Assembly (NCBI GenBank): GCA_020747065.1
Contig: JAGMVK010000005.1
Span: forward strand, 1,984,001-2,048,000
Length of the DNA: 64,000 nucleotides
Direction of reading: 5' to 3'
Source: Cadophora sp. MPI-SDFR-AT-0126
Taxonomy: Eukaryota; Ascomycota; Leotiomycetes; Helotiales; Ploettnerulaceae
Shown: positions 20,052-31,693 of the stretch, one piece after another
How positions within the stretch are numbered: position 1 is the first letter of the stretch
Layout of the letters: the number at the start of each line of letters is the position of its first letter
Notes under the pieces: generated by a model
What the model was told of the DNA's origin: nothing
What the model saw: only the letters and a program-made list of their open reading frames with translations
Database searches by the model: none
Position numbers and translations under genes: made by a program

Positions 20052-20268
20052 TGTTGGTCCGCAGGCCTATCTAAAGCATGTCTTAGCTAGAATAGGGGGT
20101 AGGACCACTTACGGGGGTGATTCGGTGGCGTTTCGGGAGGCAGTATATAGTCTAGTACCTCCCACCCCCTCTTAGAAGAAACACAGATTTTCCACACCAT
20201 CAAGCTTGATATGCATATACATGATATTTACGTTTGATTCTTGGCTTATATTCGGTATTGAACCGACA
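20052..20268 (+). repeat. 3' LTR of the young element
   Basis: 217 bp, two substitutions against 12595-12811 (CTATCTAAAG for CTATCCAAAG, and AAACACAG for AAAGACAG). It is followed by TATAT, the reverse complement of ATATA at 12039-12043. Confidence 0.93.
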
Positions 20269-22800
20269 TATATAAAAGAGCTTTAGTATAGTAAGTCCAA
20301 AGATTACTTAGATAAGAAATTACATATCTTTATTAATTTTTACTAGAAAGCCGGTATTAACTATAATATTTAGTACCAAGTATTTCCGACGATACTCCGG
20401 GATAAAGTAAGTTCGTATTATTATTAGTACTTATAGAATAAAGGGTATAAATTTAATAATCTTATTAAAGTAATATATACTAATTTCAAGATAAAGGAGA
20501 GAGCTAACTAATTCCTTAGCCGCTAGTTTAGCCTAACTTTCTCATTATTTTAAGCTAAGTCTTACTAGAAAGGGAGGCTAATTTTAGCTCAGTTGAAGAG
20601 CTTCACTAAAGAACTATAAAGTATCTAACTTAGCCTTAAAGATAATAATATACGAAATAATAAGATGTTACGCGATAAGCTTATATAGGGAGTATTTGGA
20701 AACCTACTCTTTAAAATGGCGTTATTTTAAGCACTACCTACATTCCCTATATTAATAGATAGCCTTCACACGGCTTTAAGCGTGGAAATAATCTATAAGT
20801 TAGGACTACAAGTAGGAAAATACACTAGGTTAAGGCCGAATTACTATTATTTCTATATAGCAGATAGAAGAGCTCTTTATTTAGATCAGAGGATAAAGTT
20901 TTTAGTAGGCAATAAACATAGAACTAAATTCCAGCCTAAACTAGGTTACATAGGGTATATTATTTATAAGAAGATAGATTACTATAGTAACTATTATTCT
21001 AACAAGAAGTAGAGAGTATTAAAGGTAAAGTACTTTACTAAGTATAAAGTAGAAGGTATAAAGATAACTAACGATTCTTTTAAGGCCTACTTAGCGTATA
21101 CTAAGGGAATCGGATTAGATTTAGATTAGAATCGAGGAGGTCCCGGAATTTAGGAAGATAATTTAGATTCTTAGGATTCTGATACTTCGTTATATTCTAA
21201 TGATTTATTAACTAGTTCTAATAGCGGGAATAAAGATAGAAAGGCTTTCTTTATAACTGTATTTATAGTAAGTAAGGCAGAATATAATATACAAGATATT
21301 ATAAAAAGGCTTAATAAATAGAAGGCGTTATATATACTAGAGAGTAGAATTCAAAAGCCGCCCTAGGAAGAGAAGTACACGATGTAATAGATAAATTAAT
21401 TCTTTTAAGATCTTCTTATTAATATAGGAGCGTCTAGTAAGAATATAGGAGGTATTAATTAATTACGTATGTTATAGTAAGTTCGGAATATTAAGTACAA
21501 TACTAGTTAATTAGGCAGGAGTTAAATCTAATTCAGAGCCGATTCTTATACCTCCCTAGGGGTTACTACAGTGGATACCCTAGTTAAGGTTTTAGACTTC
21601 TATATTATAGATACGAACATACTATTCTTAGTGTGTTTACAATAGCTAGATAAGATAAGTACGTACTATAATAACTTATAGAATATATTAGTTTAGGGAG
21701 ATAAGAGGTACTTAATTATACGAAAGAAGGAGCATTTATAGCTTCTTTTGGACTAGTATTATTAATTAATCGAACCTTCGGTTAATATAATCAGTTAGTG
21801 CTATTTAATAGAGATAGAGATTCATTAGCTTTATAGATAATTCGGCTACCTATTAGTATAATATCTGCAGTATTTACTAGACCAAGCTAGCTATAAGTCT
21901 AATTCCAATATTATATTACAAGTTAAAGAGATATATGAGCACTGCCAGAAATATACAGACACTCTATATAAGTTCAGATTTAAACTATAAGATAATATAG
22001 ACTTTAATTATATAGTTTATATTAATATTATATAGTTTAGAGAATAATATACACTTTATATAATAGATGAGGCTATAGGATTTAGGGCTATAAAGCTACT
22101 TTAAAAGCGCCCTAGTTCAGTTATAGCTCAAGCTACTTTCAACGCATTTAAGTTAGCATAGATAGATATATATATTAGACCCCCTAACTTCATTATTTAT
22201 GATTATAAAACTAACTTCAACTCTACGGAGTTTTAGGGTACACTTAGGGCTATAAGGAGCACGCCTAAACTTATCCTAGTAAAGGCATATCACTTAATTA
22301 GTAAGGTAAAACAATATTATTATTTACTCCGACGTACCTATAAAATCGTTACAGAAGAGTACCCTAATATAAGCGATAAAGATTGCCTATAGATAGCTGT
22401 TAAAGCTATTAATAATATAGCTGGACTAAATAGCTTGATCCCTACGCTTCTTATTTTCAGTACTTACTTAAAAATAACGGAAATAAATCCTTTAAATCTA
22501 TCTATCTAATAATATACGAAGACTATTAAGAGGGCTATAATAGAGGTGCGCTAAATATATGCGAAATAGTAAGTTAACGATGCGCTAGTAATCTGTAATA
22601 GCCTTAGTATAACATATATTTATGATCTTAAGTTTTAAGATCAAGTATTAGTCTAGTATAAAAAGAAGGAATAGAAGGAACTATATACTTTTTTAGGAAT
22701 AGAGGGCGAAGTATGTAAAATAAATATAGATAACAGTAGAATATATATATTTTATTTAATATTAGTACGTTTATTTAAGATAGATATATCTAGTATTAAA
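20269..22800 (+). pseudogene. RIP-degraded gag-protease-integrase remnant of the old element
   Basis: Colinear with about 14059-16592 of the young copy, resuming exactly where the inverted 556-bp piece left off. It has many in-frame stops made by C->T or G->A change; for example the zinc-knuckle cysteines now read as tyrosines near 20957-20990. The TAA between integrase and RT and the A-rich codons after it are retained. Confidence 0.9.
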
Positions 22801-24680
22801 TAAAAGAAAGAAAAATTGCTAGATGTGACCTATAAGCCTAGCTCACTAGTCTGAAAAGTCCCTGAAACTGCACTAAAAGCTCCCTAAATTACTATCGAAG
22901 TCCTATTTATAAAGCTAATCCCAGGACTACTAATAATTAATAATAATTATAATACTAAAGTGTTTCTAACTAAGAAGGAGATAAGAGATTAAGAACTATT
23001 AATTAAGCTACATGTAAAGGGTAAGATTACTATACTTAGCCTACTATTTCAGTAATCCCGATAAACTAAGTACGAAGCTCTTATTAAGAGAGGTGTTTTT
23101 ATACCGATTTCTAAAGGCGACCTTAGAGTAAGAAGCTACTATATCTTTAAATTAAGGATAGTAGATAAAGTAAAGGGTAAGGAGTCTGTAACACTATACA
23201 AGAAATTAAAGCTCGTTATCTAATACTTCAACAATAAAGGTAAGAAGGAGATATTAACTTAGTCTCTTACTATTTAATAAGTAAGCTAAAGATTACTTAT
23301 TTTCTTAGCCGTAACTATAAGGCACCTGAACTAGGTCTAAAAGGGGTCTAGTATATATCTAGTAATTCGAAATATTACCTAAGCTTATATCTAATTAATA
23401 ATAAAACTCCTTTGGAATATCTTTACATAGCTACTAAAAGAGATCGCAGATAAATTCCCCCTTAGTACGATATTTATAGTAATACTCCCTCTCTATAGTA
23501 TACCAGAATCCGGAAATCACTAGTTTAATACCTACTATAAGTACTATATAGAAAGGCTTTAAATAGAAACATTAATATATAACCCTTACTTGCTAATTAG
23601 TACTAAAGAAAGCTATAAGTTTAGAGTTATTAGAATGCAAATAAATAACACTCTTATTCTTAGGAATAATAACTTCTTAGTAAGAAAGTAGGACGAGATT
23701 ATGGAAGTTAATTTTCTAATGAAGTTAATTCAGGTCCTACTCTTCTCCGAATCTATTACGTTTAATGAATATACTATTACTTTAGATAGAGACGATATTT
23801 ACATATTACAGAAAGGGTAAGGAGTAAGGTTAGAATTAATTGATATAAAAGCACTAGATTATAAGAAAGCCTATATAAAGTAATACGCTCGCAGAGCTTA
23901 TATTATAACGATTTACTAACTGGAAACTAACTTTGATCTATTAGTAGTAGCATAATATTAGGATCTAATAATTAATAATACTAAAGCTTTAAATTAACGC
24001 CTTTAATAGTAGATAAATAATACAGAGAGAGGTTTACAGTATATATTAGTTAATCTACGCCATACTAAACTTTATATCTTTATTAATAGATTATTTACTA
24101 ATAATAAGGATCTAAGTTCTTAGATTAGGTTTCTAGTAGTAATTAGAACAGAAACAGAAGGGGATATGGAATTTATTCTCTTTAATAATATTATTCATAT
24201 AAGCTCTATAAAGTATAAGAGAGTAATATATACTATACTTACTTTAGAGCTATATACTATAGTAGTAGGAATCGATATATTAATTACCTTAGGAACTATT
24301 ATTAATATAGTAATAGATAAGCTTAGATTACTATAGCTTCCTACTATAGTATATATAGATTCCCTATCTCTCTACAAGTATATTGTTAAGCTTAGCACTA
24401 TAAAGGAGAAACGTTTAATAATTAATATAATAGCAATTTATTAATTATATAAGTGTAGGGAGTTGACAGAGATTCAATAGATTAATAGTACTTGTAATCC
24501 TACTAATACTATAACAAAAACAACGCCGAATAGAGCTCTTTAAGAGCTAATTGATACTAATACCTTAACTATGAAGATAAAGGGTTAAGTTCAGAGGCTA
24601 CTTAATATCGATTTAAAAGCTAGTTTAATTCATAATCTAGGCTCATAAATCAACAGTGCTAATTCAGTGGAGTAACAGAG
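22801..24680 (+). pseudogene. RIP-degraded RT and RNase H remnant of the old element
   Basis: Colinear with 16593-18464. Most Gln, Trp and Arg codons have become stops. Recognisable pieces such as the CCGGAAATCACTAGTTTAA-type RT block remain near 23510. Confidence 0.9.
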
Positions 24681-24779
24681 AGGTTTTAGATAAGAGGTGA
24701 TTTTTCCTTTATTATAATTTCCTTATAACTCTTATTAATCACTTATAATTATTTTTAGTTATGTTTAAGATATAGAAGG

Positions 24780-25780
24780 AAGAACAAGTTTAATTTACAA
24801 GTAATTACTCTCTGATTTAAAGTACTAACAGGTAGCTTTATAATAATACTCTAATAAGGACTAAGTACCGGTTTCACTATAGGGGGTTACTCCTATACAC
24901 TAGTATAAAGAAAGTACTACTACGAAGAACTAACTACGAAGCCTTTCTGAAACAGGGCCTATTCCCCTACTTATAAGTAGTACCCAGATTAACTAGTGTA
25001 TTACCAGATTCCTCCTCCCCTACGCTACCTAAGCGACTTCTATCCTGATTTCTCTTTACCTAAGGGCCTGAACCTTCTCTATCTCTATCTCTATTATCCC
25101 CCGCAAGGGTCTTACACTTAACACTACTATAACGAAATATAATAGAAGCTATAGCCTCCTTAACTTACTTCTCTATATAAGAGAGGATCTACTTATAATC
25201 CTATAGAAGTTTTAGTTAGATAAGAACTAGAGTATATTTAGTAAAGATTCAGAATAAAAGAAAAAGGGATTACCTACAAATTAACTTTAAGTAAGATCCG
25301 CTATCCTAGTATAAAGAGCACGAGTCTCCTCTAATAATACTAAACTCATCTTATCTTAAGTCTTTAGTAGCTCAGTAGCTATAACCCGGAGTTCTGCATT
25401 AATAGCTACAGTAGTAGTAGAGATAGTAGTAATATCCTTACTAGCGAGGGTATAGGTAAGTTCTTAGTACTTAGTATCTAAGAACTAGGGGATCTATAAA
25501 TAAGTTAGTTATAGATTATATTTAAGGTAGTTTAGAATTTAGGATTAGAAAAAGGGAGGGGGGGGTACTTATAGGATTATATAAGGATTTCTTTTCAGTA
25601 TAGTACAAGTATTTCTTACTCTCTCGCTTATTAAAGGAGTAGATATAGTTTAATTTTTTCGCTAGGAGTCAGATATAATAGATATAGTAGTTTCAGTGGG
25701 TAGTAGCGAGAGCTCCGAATAGTGTTAATGCAGGCACTATTTATATTAGTATCCGTTTTACTACTGAACTACCTACGATT
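24780..25780 (-). pseudogene. RIP-degraded copy of the opposite-strand six-Cys gene
   Basis: Aligns to 18590-19580 of the young copy, for example GCGAGAGCTCCGAAT at about 25708 against the same block near 19510. It has been mutated by the same transitions and is not translatable. Its presence shows that the opposite-strand gene region was in the element before the two copies separated. Confidence 0.75.
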
Positions 25781-26212
25781 TTTTTGAATTTTTATACTTA
25801 CTTTTACTTATTTAATTTAATACAGACTATAGTAAAATATTAGCGAATATCTCTCGAGATTAAAAGTTTATATACTTACAAGTAGTTCTTTAATATTTAC
25901 TTAAGGAAAGAGAGCTTCAGAATAGAGAGAGATCTTGGTTTTATATAGTTAGTAATGGCCTCACTTAGTATTTATTTACTTACTATTATCTTCTAACGGG
26001 CTATATTAATTACTTCTAATATATAGCTTTCAGGCCATAACCGGAGGTCTTTCGGACTATAGTACTTCCGTAGCTCTATACTTAGTACACCTATTTTACC
26101 TTCTTTACTTATATAATCACTCTTTATAACTTTTTTTTATAATTAGAATAGAGATTCACTTCTATAATAGAAATTCGCTTAGAAACTATCTTTCCAAAAG
26201 AAGATTTACTAG

Positions 26213-26427
26213 TGTTAGTCCATAGGCCTATACAGGACATGTCTCAGCTAGAATAGGAGGTAGGACCGCTTACAGAGGCGATTCAGTGGCGTTTCGGAGG
26301 TAGTATATAGTCTAGCATCTCCCGCCCCCTCTTAGAAATACACAGATTTTCCACACTATTAAGCTTGATATGTATATACATGATATTTACATTTAATTCT
26401 TGGCTTATATTCGGTATTGAACCGACA
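26213..26427 (+). repeat. 3' LTR of the old element
   Basis: 215 bp, TGTTAGTCC..ACCGACA, followed by target duplication CCTTC. It is diverged from 10917-11131 almost entirely by transitions, in line with RIP after insertion rather than a simple age signal. Confidence 0.9.
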
Positions 26428-26987
26428 CCTTCGCAGCAGCTGCAAACGTAGCTCGAGAGAGTTATAAATTTAGGATATATACTTTCAAGTATAATAAATT
26501 AATTAGTAAAGTTTTTATTTTAATTAAAATTGAAATAGTAGAATTATATTAAAGTTAAGGAATTATTACTATAATAGAATTAATTATATGAATTGAGTTA
26601 TAGAGAGCTGCGGAAATAAATAGGGGCAATGCTGACTAAGTATACCACTATTTCTAATATGTATAAGCGATAATCGACGAGCCTTGGCAGGTGGGGTGCA
26701 AACACATGTGGGGGAATTGGTCTCTCACATCAACATCCTACAAATGCCCCCAATCCAGAAAACAGCAACTGTCTAATTCTGGTATGCATCTTTAGAAGAA
26801 ATCTTCTATCATTTCTAACGTTATTTTGGTGATTGCTAGCCCTGCATCTTGACAATGAAATTCAGCAAGGAGCCAACATCTCCCTCTTCGTCCCCAAAAT
26901 AGCCACATCATCCTACAACGCCAACGCTCCAGCAAAGCAAAAGAGTTTAAACAAATAATACAGTCATCTATACGCCCTTTGGTACTT
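26428..26987. other. Flank of the retrotransposon nest with dispersed-repeat copy 2
   Basis: AT-rich up to about 26660, as if RIP had spread past the element or hit an older repeat. It contains the 86-bp repeat at 26575-26660. The right part is the 3' flank of the Rad4 gene. No gene seen. Confidence 0.6.
26575..26660 (+). repeat. Dispersed 86-bp repeat, copy 2
   Basis: Gap-free match to 1878-1963 in the same orientation with transition-type differences. It lies 147 bp outside the old retrotransposon's 3' end and is not part of that element. Confidence 0.6.
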
Positions 26988-29900
26988 TCATCCGTCGTCT
27001 TCCTCATCCTCATCATGCTCAAAATAATGCGACCTCAAGGCCGTCTCACTTTTCCTTGCTGCCTGCCTCCTCGGCGTCTTTCTAGGAGCCTCCACCGTCT
27101 TAGCAGGTAAAGTCGCTCTCCTACCTCGCTTCTTCACTGGTATCTTCTTAGGCTGCTCTTCAACTTCCGAGTCTGAATCCTCCGACGATAGGGACGATAG
27201 TGGAGATGTCTCCTTGTCGTCGTCTTGCTCAGAATCTTGAACTTGCACTCTTTGCTTTCCCGTGCTTCTAGCCGAGAGCCTCTTTCCTAGGGCTGTTCGC
27301 TTAGCCTGTGCTTTGACGGGTGCTGTTGTTGTCTTGAACACAAAGCCAGGTGGCCGTCCTCGCTTTTTGACTGCTGGCTCTGGCGCATCTACTGCATCCT
27401 CCATCTCAAAATCCTCATCTGATACCGTGGCAGCTCCGCCTTTTGTAGCAAACTCAAGCGATTGGGGTATGGCGTAGGCTTGACTGATTTTAGGCTCTGC
27501 GGGCGCAACACCATGACCTTCAATTACGAAGCCACCTCCTTGATCCTCAACGTCGTCTTCTTCATGAGCAACTGGGAAGAAAGCTTCTCGGTGGTGATCA
27601 TCAGGTTCTTCAACATCAAAGCCTTCAGGTAAAAAGCCGCCTGCCATTTCTTCATCGTTCTGATCCATGATGCGCTTCTGTGCTTCTGCATCGATATCAT
27701 CGGCAGTCTTCTTTTTCTTGCTAATCCACGGGTTCAGAGCGTCGACGTTTGCATCAGCGGCGCCAAACTCCTCATTGACTCTCTCCACGATACGCAATCC
27801 CATGAGCATCTTGCGCCACGTGTGTAGCACGAGCTTACGAGCTTTTTCATCTTCCTTCCGAACTCGTTCAGCCTCATCTTTGTGCCATTCGTCCATCATT
27901 GTATCATAATGCTCTTCGGCCACAACCACGCCATTGATGACGGGAACAGCCATTCGATGACCAAATTCGAATCCAATAACAGCTTCGGCATAGTCAATCC
28001 CCAATCGCTTGCATATTTTGACGGTGCCTCGAGCCGGGATATGTACGGCTCCTGCAGGAAGCATAGAGTCAACGTACAAATCAATGTTACCGAAAGAATT
28101 CTTAGGTATAATTCCATTCTCGATTGGGGGAGGTATAATCCAGTCGGTCTGTTCGCGGCTGTACAGTCCTTGGAGAACCTTTTCACCGCTGGCATTTTCT
28201 GCTTCAGCGAGCTCACGCCGGCGATTCGTAGTCGCTGCTCTGTACGGGACTCGCTTCAAAGGTTCTTCGCCGGGCTTTGGAGCGCGACCTTCCTTGTGCC
28301 AAGTCTCCATTGTCTTGCAATTGACCACATCTTTTCGGAGATATACCTTCTCCTCAGTGCTCGTGTCTCCTTTGCCTTTGACCGTGAACATCTTGACATG
28401 TTTGGCATTTGGAAGTAGGGCCTCTTCTCTCTTGAAGTGTCGCTCAAGCACAAACTCCGGAGAGGTCTTGTAGTACTGAAGTGTCTCCTTACCTTCCTCG
28501 ACCTCTTTCTTTTCAGCTTTAACGGGCTTGAGGTCAGTCGTTTCTTCGTGATCATCAATTTCTGTTCTTGGGCAACTCTTGGATCCTCGAACATAGCCGC
28601 TCATGACTTGTTTGAACCAATCTTTCTGCTCGTACCGCTTGACCTTACCATGACGATTATAGATCGGTACTTTCTCCACTGGAAATCGGTTGCCTTTGGT
28701 TCGTCCTGGCCAGACATGTCGCTTGAGATATCTTGTCGTAACATCTTTTGCAGTTCCGTCTGACAAATGTCCGATAATGTAAGCTGTGACTTGTTTGGCT
28801 TTCTCGGATTTAGCCCCACGAGTTTCAAAACACTCAAGCAGCTTGTCACTAGTAGCAGCAATTTGAAGAACGATAGGATCTACTGGGATGTATGTGTTCG
28901 TAACTGGCGAGAGAACTTCGGTCCAGTAATGGGGATGAATGAGATCTTTGTCGTAGGGCAAAGAAGGTCGTCCTGTGCGTTTTGCAGGTGTGACATCGAT
29001 GACTGACTCGTCGTCGCTCTCCGCTTCTTCGGAATCAGACAATGATATAGGAGCGTCTTGACGGCCGCTCGCTCGTGGAGCTCTTCTACCATTCTTTTGG
29101 CCTGGCATGGGGGCTTGGACAGCCTTGGCTGGAGCTTTACCTTTGCCTTTCTTTTGAGGCTTCGACTCCACCTCCTCTTCACTTGAGCTGCTATCATCGG
29201 AAGAGTCCACAGTTGCTACAGCAGTCTTTGGCTTCTTCAGAACTCGCGGGTTCTTCTCGACAGCTTCTTCGACTTGACTCCATCCAAAGCCTACGGGTTG
29301 CAGGTTCGCAACTAGCCGCGCTTCGATACCAAGTCCTCGTAAAAGGGCAGTAAACAGCTGAGATCCAACATCACGACTTCCTTCCATGACTTTTGCACGT
29401 TCTCGAAACTCGTCAAGGTTTCTGATTCGCTCGCCGTGACGCTCAGGATCGTGTTCGTCGTCCCTGAAACTCTTGATTTCCTCATCCAGCCTTTGCAACG
29501 ACATATATCCCAGCTTCCTCAAACCTGGCGCAGAAATTCTGAATCTTTGCTTCCAGAAACTGATGAGAACTCTCAGGAGTCTGAGGATAGGATCTCCACT
29601 ACTCATGTTGACCTGACCCTCGGCAAGTCTCTGAGCGGGTTCTCCCCAGTCCCTCTGATTCCTTGGCTCAGTATTCTTACCCTTGGGAACTTTCGCCTTC
29701 CCTTTGCCTTTGCCTTTCGGTGTCTCCTCCTTCTTTTCATTGCTCCTCAAAGCAAGCCCGCTGTTCCGCCTCCACGTCTCTACTTCCTGGACCACAGTAG
29801 GACTTAAATGCTTCACCAAAATCTCCTGCACTTCTTTGTCACAACACCAGGCATTCCGTACAGCATTATGAAACATCAACAATTGTACGTGTGCCTGGTG

Positions 29901-30386
29901 TGTAGCGACCCTTATCCCTCTCTCGATTTTGCTCGGTCCCTTCTTCGTACCAAATGGATTCGTAATCGAGACCCGGGTCTCTTTTGTCAACGTCAACTCG
30001 AGATCGCCTGAAGGTTCGGGACCAGTAGGTCTTGGTGCGGGATTCGTCTCGACATCTTCGAATTCAATATCATCGTCCGAATCGTCCGAATCCTCGTTCG
30101 TCTTCTGTCGCTTCGCAGCGGGCACATCTTCGAACTCTTCGTCAGAGAGGGACGAGAGTGAGCTTTCGTCGTCATCACTAGCTGCAAACCTCTCCAATAA
30201 TGCCTTCTTGTGCTCCGCACTGCGTTTCGAGCCTGTTCCGGCATCTAAGTCGTCGAAGAGGGTGGGTTTTCGAGGAGTAGTAGATGCGGAAACCTTAGCC
30301 TTGCCACTGTTCTTGGGAGTAGGCTTTGAGGGACCGGCCGCTGGGGAAACTGACCGCAGGCGTTTGCGGGGGAGAAACGGAGGCAT
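26988..30386 (-). CDS. rad4: Rad4/XPC DNA damage recognition protein
   Basis: Single exon of 1,132 aa. The N-terminal 150 residues are acidic and low complexity (DDDESSLSSLSDEEFEDV). A transglutaminase-like fold region follows, including LLRVLISFWKQRF, LFTALLRGLGIEARLV and DKDLIHPHYWTEVL. BHD1 is near residues 630-690 (PEFVLERHFKREEALLP), then BHD2. BHD3 is about 755-830 (FGNIDLYVDSMLPAGAVH..RLGIDYAEAVIGFEF). The tail is disordered with basic AT-hook-like KKRGRPPGF and KKRGRRATLP. The protein recognises helix-distorting lesions in the nucleus and starts global-genome nucleotide excision repair with a Rad23 partner. Length and domain order fit filamentous-fungal Rad4. Confidence 0.93.
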   Translation of the reverse strand: MPPFLPRKRLRSVSPAAGPSKPTPKNSGKAKVSASTTPRKPTLFDDLDAGTGSKRSAEHKKALLERFAASDDDESSLSSLSDEEFEDVPAAKRQKTNEDSDDSDDDIEFEDVETNPAPRPTGPEPSGDLELTLTKETRVSITNPFGTKKGPSKIERGIRVATHQAHVQLLMFHNAVRNAWCCDKEVQEILVKHLSPTVVQEVETWRRNSGLALRSNEKKEETPKGKGKGKAKVPKGKNTEPRNQRDWGEPAQRLAEGQVNMSSGDPILRLLRVLISFWKQRFRISAPGLRKLGYMSLQRLDEEIKSFRDDEHDPERHGERIRNLDEFRERAKVMEGSRDVGSQLFTALLRGLGIEARLVANLQPVGFGWSQVEEAVEKNPRVLKKPKTAVATVDSSDDSSSSEEEVESKPQKKGKGKAPAKAVQAPMPGQKNGRRAPRASGRQDAPISLSDSEEAESDDESVIDVTPAKRTGRPSLPYDKDLIHPHYWTEVLSPVTNTYIPVDPIVLQIAATSDKLLECFETRGAKSEKAKQVTAYIIGHLSDGTAKDVTTRYLKRHVWPGRTKGNRFPVEKVPIYNRHGKVKRYEQKDWFKQVMSGYVRGSKSCPRTEIDDHEETTDLKPVKAEKKEVEEGKETLQYYKTSPEFVLERHFKREEALLPNAKHVKMFTVKGKGDTSTEEKVYLRKDVVNCKTMETWHKEGRAPKPGEEPLKRVPYRAATTNRRRELAEAENASGEKVLQGLYSREQTDWIIPPPIENGIIPKNSFGNIDLYVDSMLPAGAVHIPARGTVKICKRLGIDYAEAVIGFEFGHRMAVPVINGVVVAEEHYDTMMDEWHKDEAERVRKEDEKARKLVLHTWRKMLMGLRIVERVNEEFGAADANVDALNPWISKKKKTADDIDAEAQKRIMDQNDEEMAGGFLPEGFDVEEPDDHHREAFFPVAHEEDDVEDQGGGFVIEGHGVAPAEPKISQAYAIPQSLEFATKGGAATVSDEDFEMEDAVDAPEPAVKKRGRPPGFVFKTTTAPVKAQAKRTALGKRLSARSTGKQRVQVQDSEQDDDKETSPLSSLSSEDSDSEVEEQPKKIPVKKRGRRATLPAKTVEAPRKTPRRQAARKSETALRSHYFEHDEDEEDDG

Positions 30387-30981
30387 TTCGATGCATCACC
30401 AGCTCTGGCGATCGTTCATTTGTCACATCGAGGTTATAAAGTTCGGGAGTTCTTCCGTGATGTGCCTGGAGAATAATTTCCAAGCCGTAGCCTTGCTTCA
30501 TGAGGTCACTATTCACCAATGGCGGGCTAGGCTAGCTCCAGGTACGTACAGGGGTTGGCATTTCCTCAAACCAGGTACCTGGAGGCAGAGGCAAATCCTT
30601 GGGTCCCAGATTTGGGAAGAATGCTTCAATAAAACTTGAAATAAAACGTGAAGAAGTGGTTATCAACAAACATATTCCAGCCTTGCATGATATTCGCCGG
30701 TGCTGACTTTCTTAAAGTCCTATTTCACCATTGACAGCCTCCAGTCACTAACATGAATTTGTGACATGGAAACAAAGCGCAGCACTCGTTTGCAGTTCAT
30801 TGAATCGGCACTGTTGTCAGGTGGAAGGTAATGTATAATTCCATACGTAGGAGCTCTGCTGGCTGCGTATTCTATCTATGTCAGGTATCTCTTGGTCTTA
30901 TCTAATCCAGTCAGTGTCAACGCGCTTTCTAACCCAACGCCATACCATATATCCCATCAAAGTGTGAGATGCTCTGTCCGC
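30387..30981. other. Intergenic, rad4 upstream region
   Basis: 595 bases between the rad4 start and the stop of the next minus-strand gene, so it should include the rad4 promoter. No motif stands out and no other gene is visible. Confidence 0.5.
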
Positions 30982-31693
30982 TCAAACATTTGTATCCACA
31001 CCCCTCGCAACATCATGACCATGTCTCTTTCTCCAATCCTTAATCCCATTCTCCAACTCCGCCCTCGAGACCCCATCTCTCACCAGATACATAGTCACGC
31101 CCAAGCTCTCAACATTCCTATTCCTAGCCTCGTCATCGAAAAACAGCATATCCTCATACCGCAGCCCTGTCGCCTTCTGCAGCTTATTGAAATGTGTAAT
31201 TTTACTCCCAGGGTATATCTCCAAGTGGTCAAAGAACTCAATCGCCTTCCTCTTCTTGCCTTCTGCGTCTGCGACATGTAATAACCGCAACATTTCACGG
31301 CCGAGATCTGGCGCAGACGTACGGGATGCGGCGCCTACTTTTATGCCGCTTTCTTGTAGCGAGGAGAGGATCGATGGGACTTCATTGTAAAAGGAGAAGG
31401 ATTCACCGAAGCGGTCTTTGACTGAATCATGCGTGGAAGTGGCTTTTAGAGGAGGTGTTACGTGTGTCTGCGAGGGGATTAGCAGCCGTTCGAGGTTATG
31501 AGTAGAAATCCAGAAAGCCTCTGCATGAGTACCTAGATCTCCAATGACTTACATCAACCCAAAATGGCCATAGGGTATAATCAAGGTCAAAGACGATAAG
31601 CTTGGGAAGAGCTCCTTCTGAAAATCTGGATGGAGGGGTCGACGCTGAACCCTCGGCGGGGACGGCGGAGGATTTGCTGAGTTTCTTCACCAT
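30982..31693 (-). CDS. Magnesium-dependent phosphatase-1 (MDP1)-like HAD phosphatase
   Basis: Two exons, 31553-31693 and 30982-31467, joined in phase 0 across an 85-nt intron; 208 aa. HAD motif I is LIVFDLDYTLWPFW, with DxDxT ending the first exon, and the joined WVDTHVTPP is typical of the MDP1 family. Motif II lies in VGAASRTS, motif III is the lysine of KRKAIEFFDHLE or GSKITHF, and motif IV is MLFFDDEARN. The family dephosphorylates protein tyrosines or small phosphosugars in the cytosol. The gene is divergent from the GNAT gene across 486 bp. Confidence 0.88.

Larger units (their letters stand above)
12595..20268 (+). mobile_element. Young, near-intact Ty1/copia-type LTR retrotransposon
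   Basis: 7,674 bp with 217-bp LTRs (TGTTGG..CCGACA) that differ at two positions. Domain order is gag, aspartic protease, GAG-pre-integrase and integrase, then reverse transcriptase and RNase H, which is the copia order. Both long frames are open, all catalytic residues I looked for are present, and the body shows no RIP. A purine-rich tract (AAAAAGAAGAG, 20034-20044) precedes the 3' LTR as expected for plus-strand priming. I could not match the sequence after the 5' LTR to a tRNA. The only coding irregularity is an in-frame TAA between integrase and RT. A spliced opposite-strand gene lies between RT and the 3' LTR. Confidence 0.93.
10917..26427 (+). mobile_element. Old RIP-degraded Ty1/copia-type retrotransposon hosting nested insertions
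   Basis: The 215-bp LTRs at 10917-11131 and 26213-26427 start TGTT and end ACA. The 5-bp target duplication CCTTC flanks both (10912-10916 and 26428-26432). After removing the nested material the element is about 7.6 kb, matching the young copy inside it. Aligned to that copy, the body differs almost only by C->T and G->A, mostly CpA->TpA and TpG->TpA, which gives many stop codons and AT-rich sequence. The gag start codon is now ATA at 11429-11431. All genes in this copy are dead. The LTRs are much less affected than the body. Confidence 0.92.

Noticed and set aside
20782..21012. Open frame in the AT-rich part of the nest
   Set aside because: It is a chance surviving stretch of RIP-mutated gag; the zinc-knuckle cysteines have become tyrosines and stops lie on both sides.
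29929..30639. 236-codon plus-strand frame opposite the N-terminus of rad4
   Set aside because: Ser/Phe-rich mirror of the acidic low-complexity N-terminus; no domain of its own.
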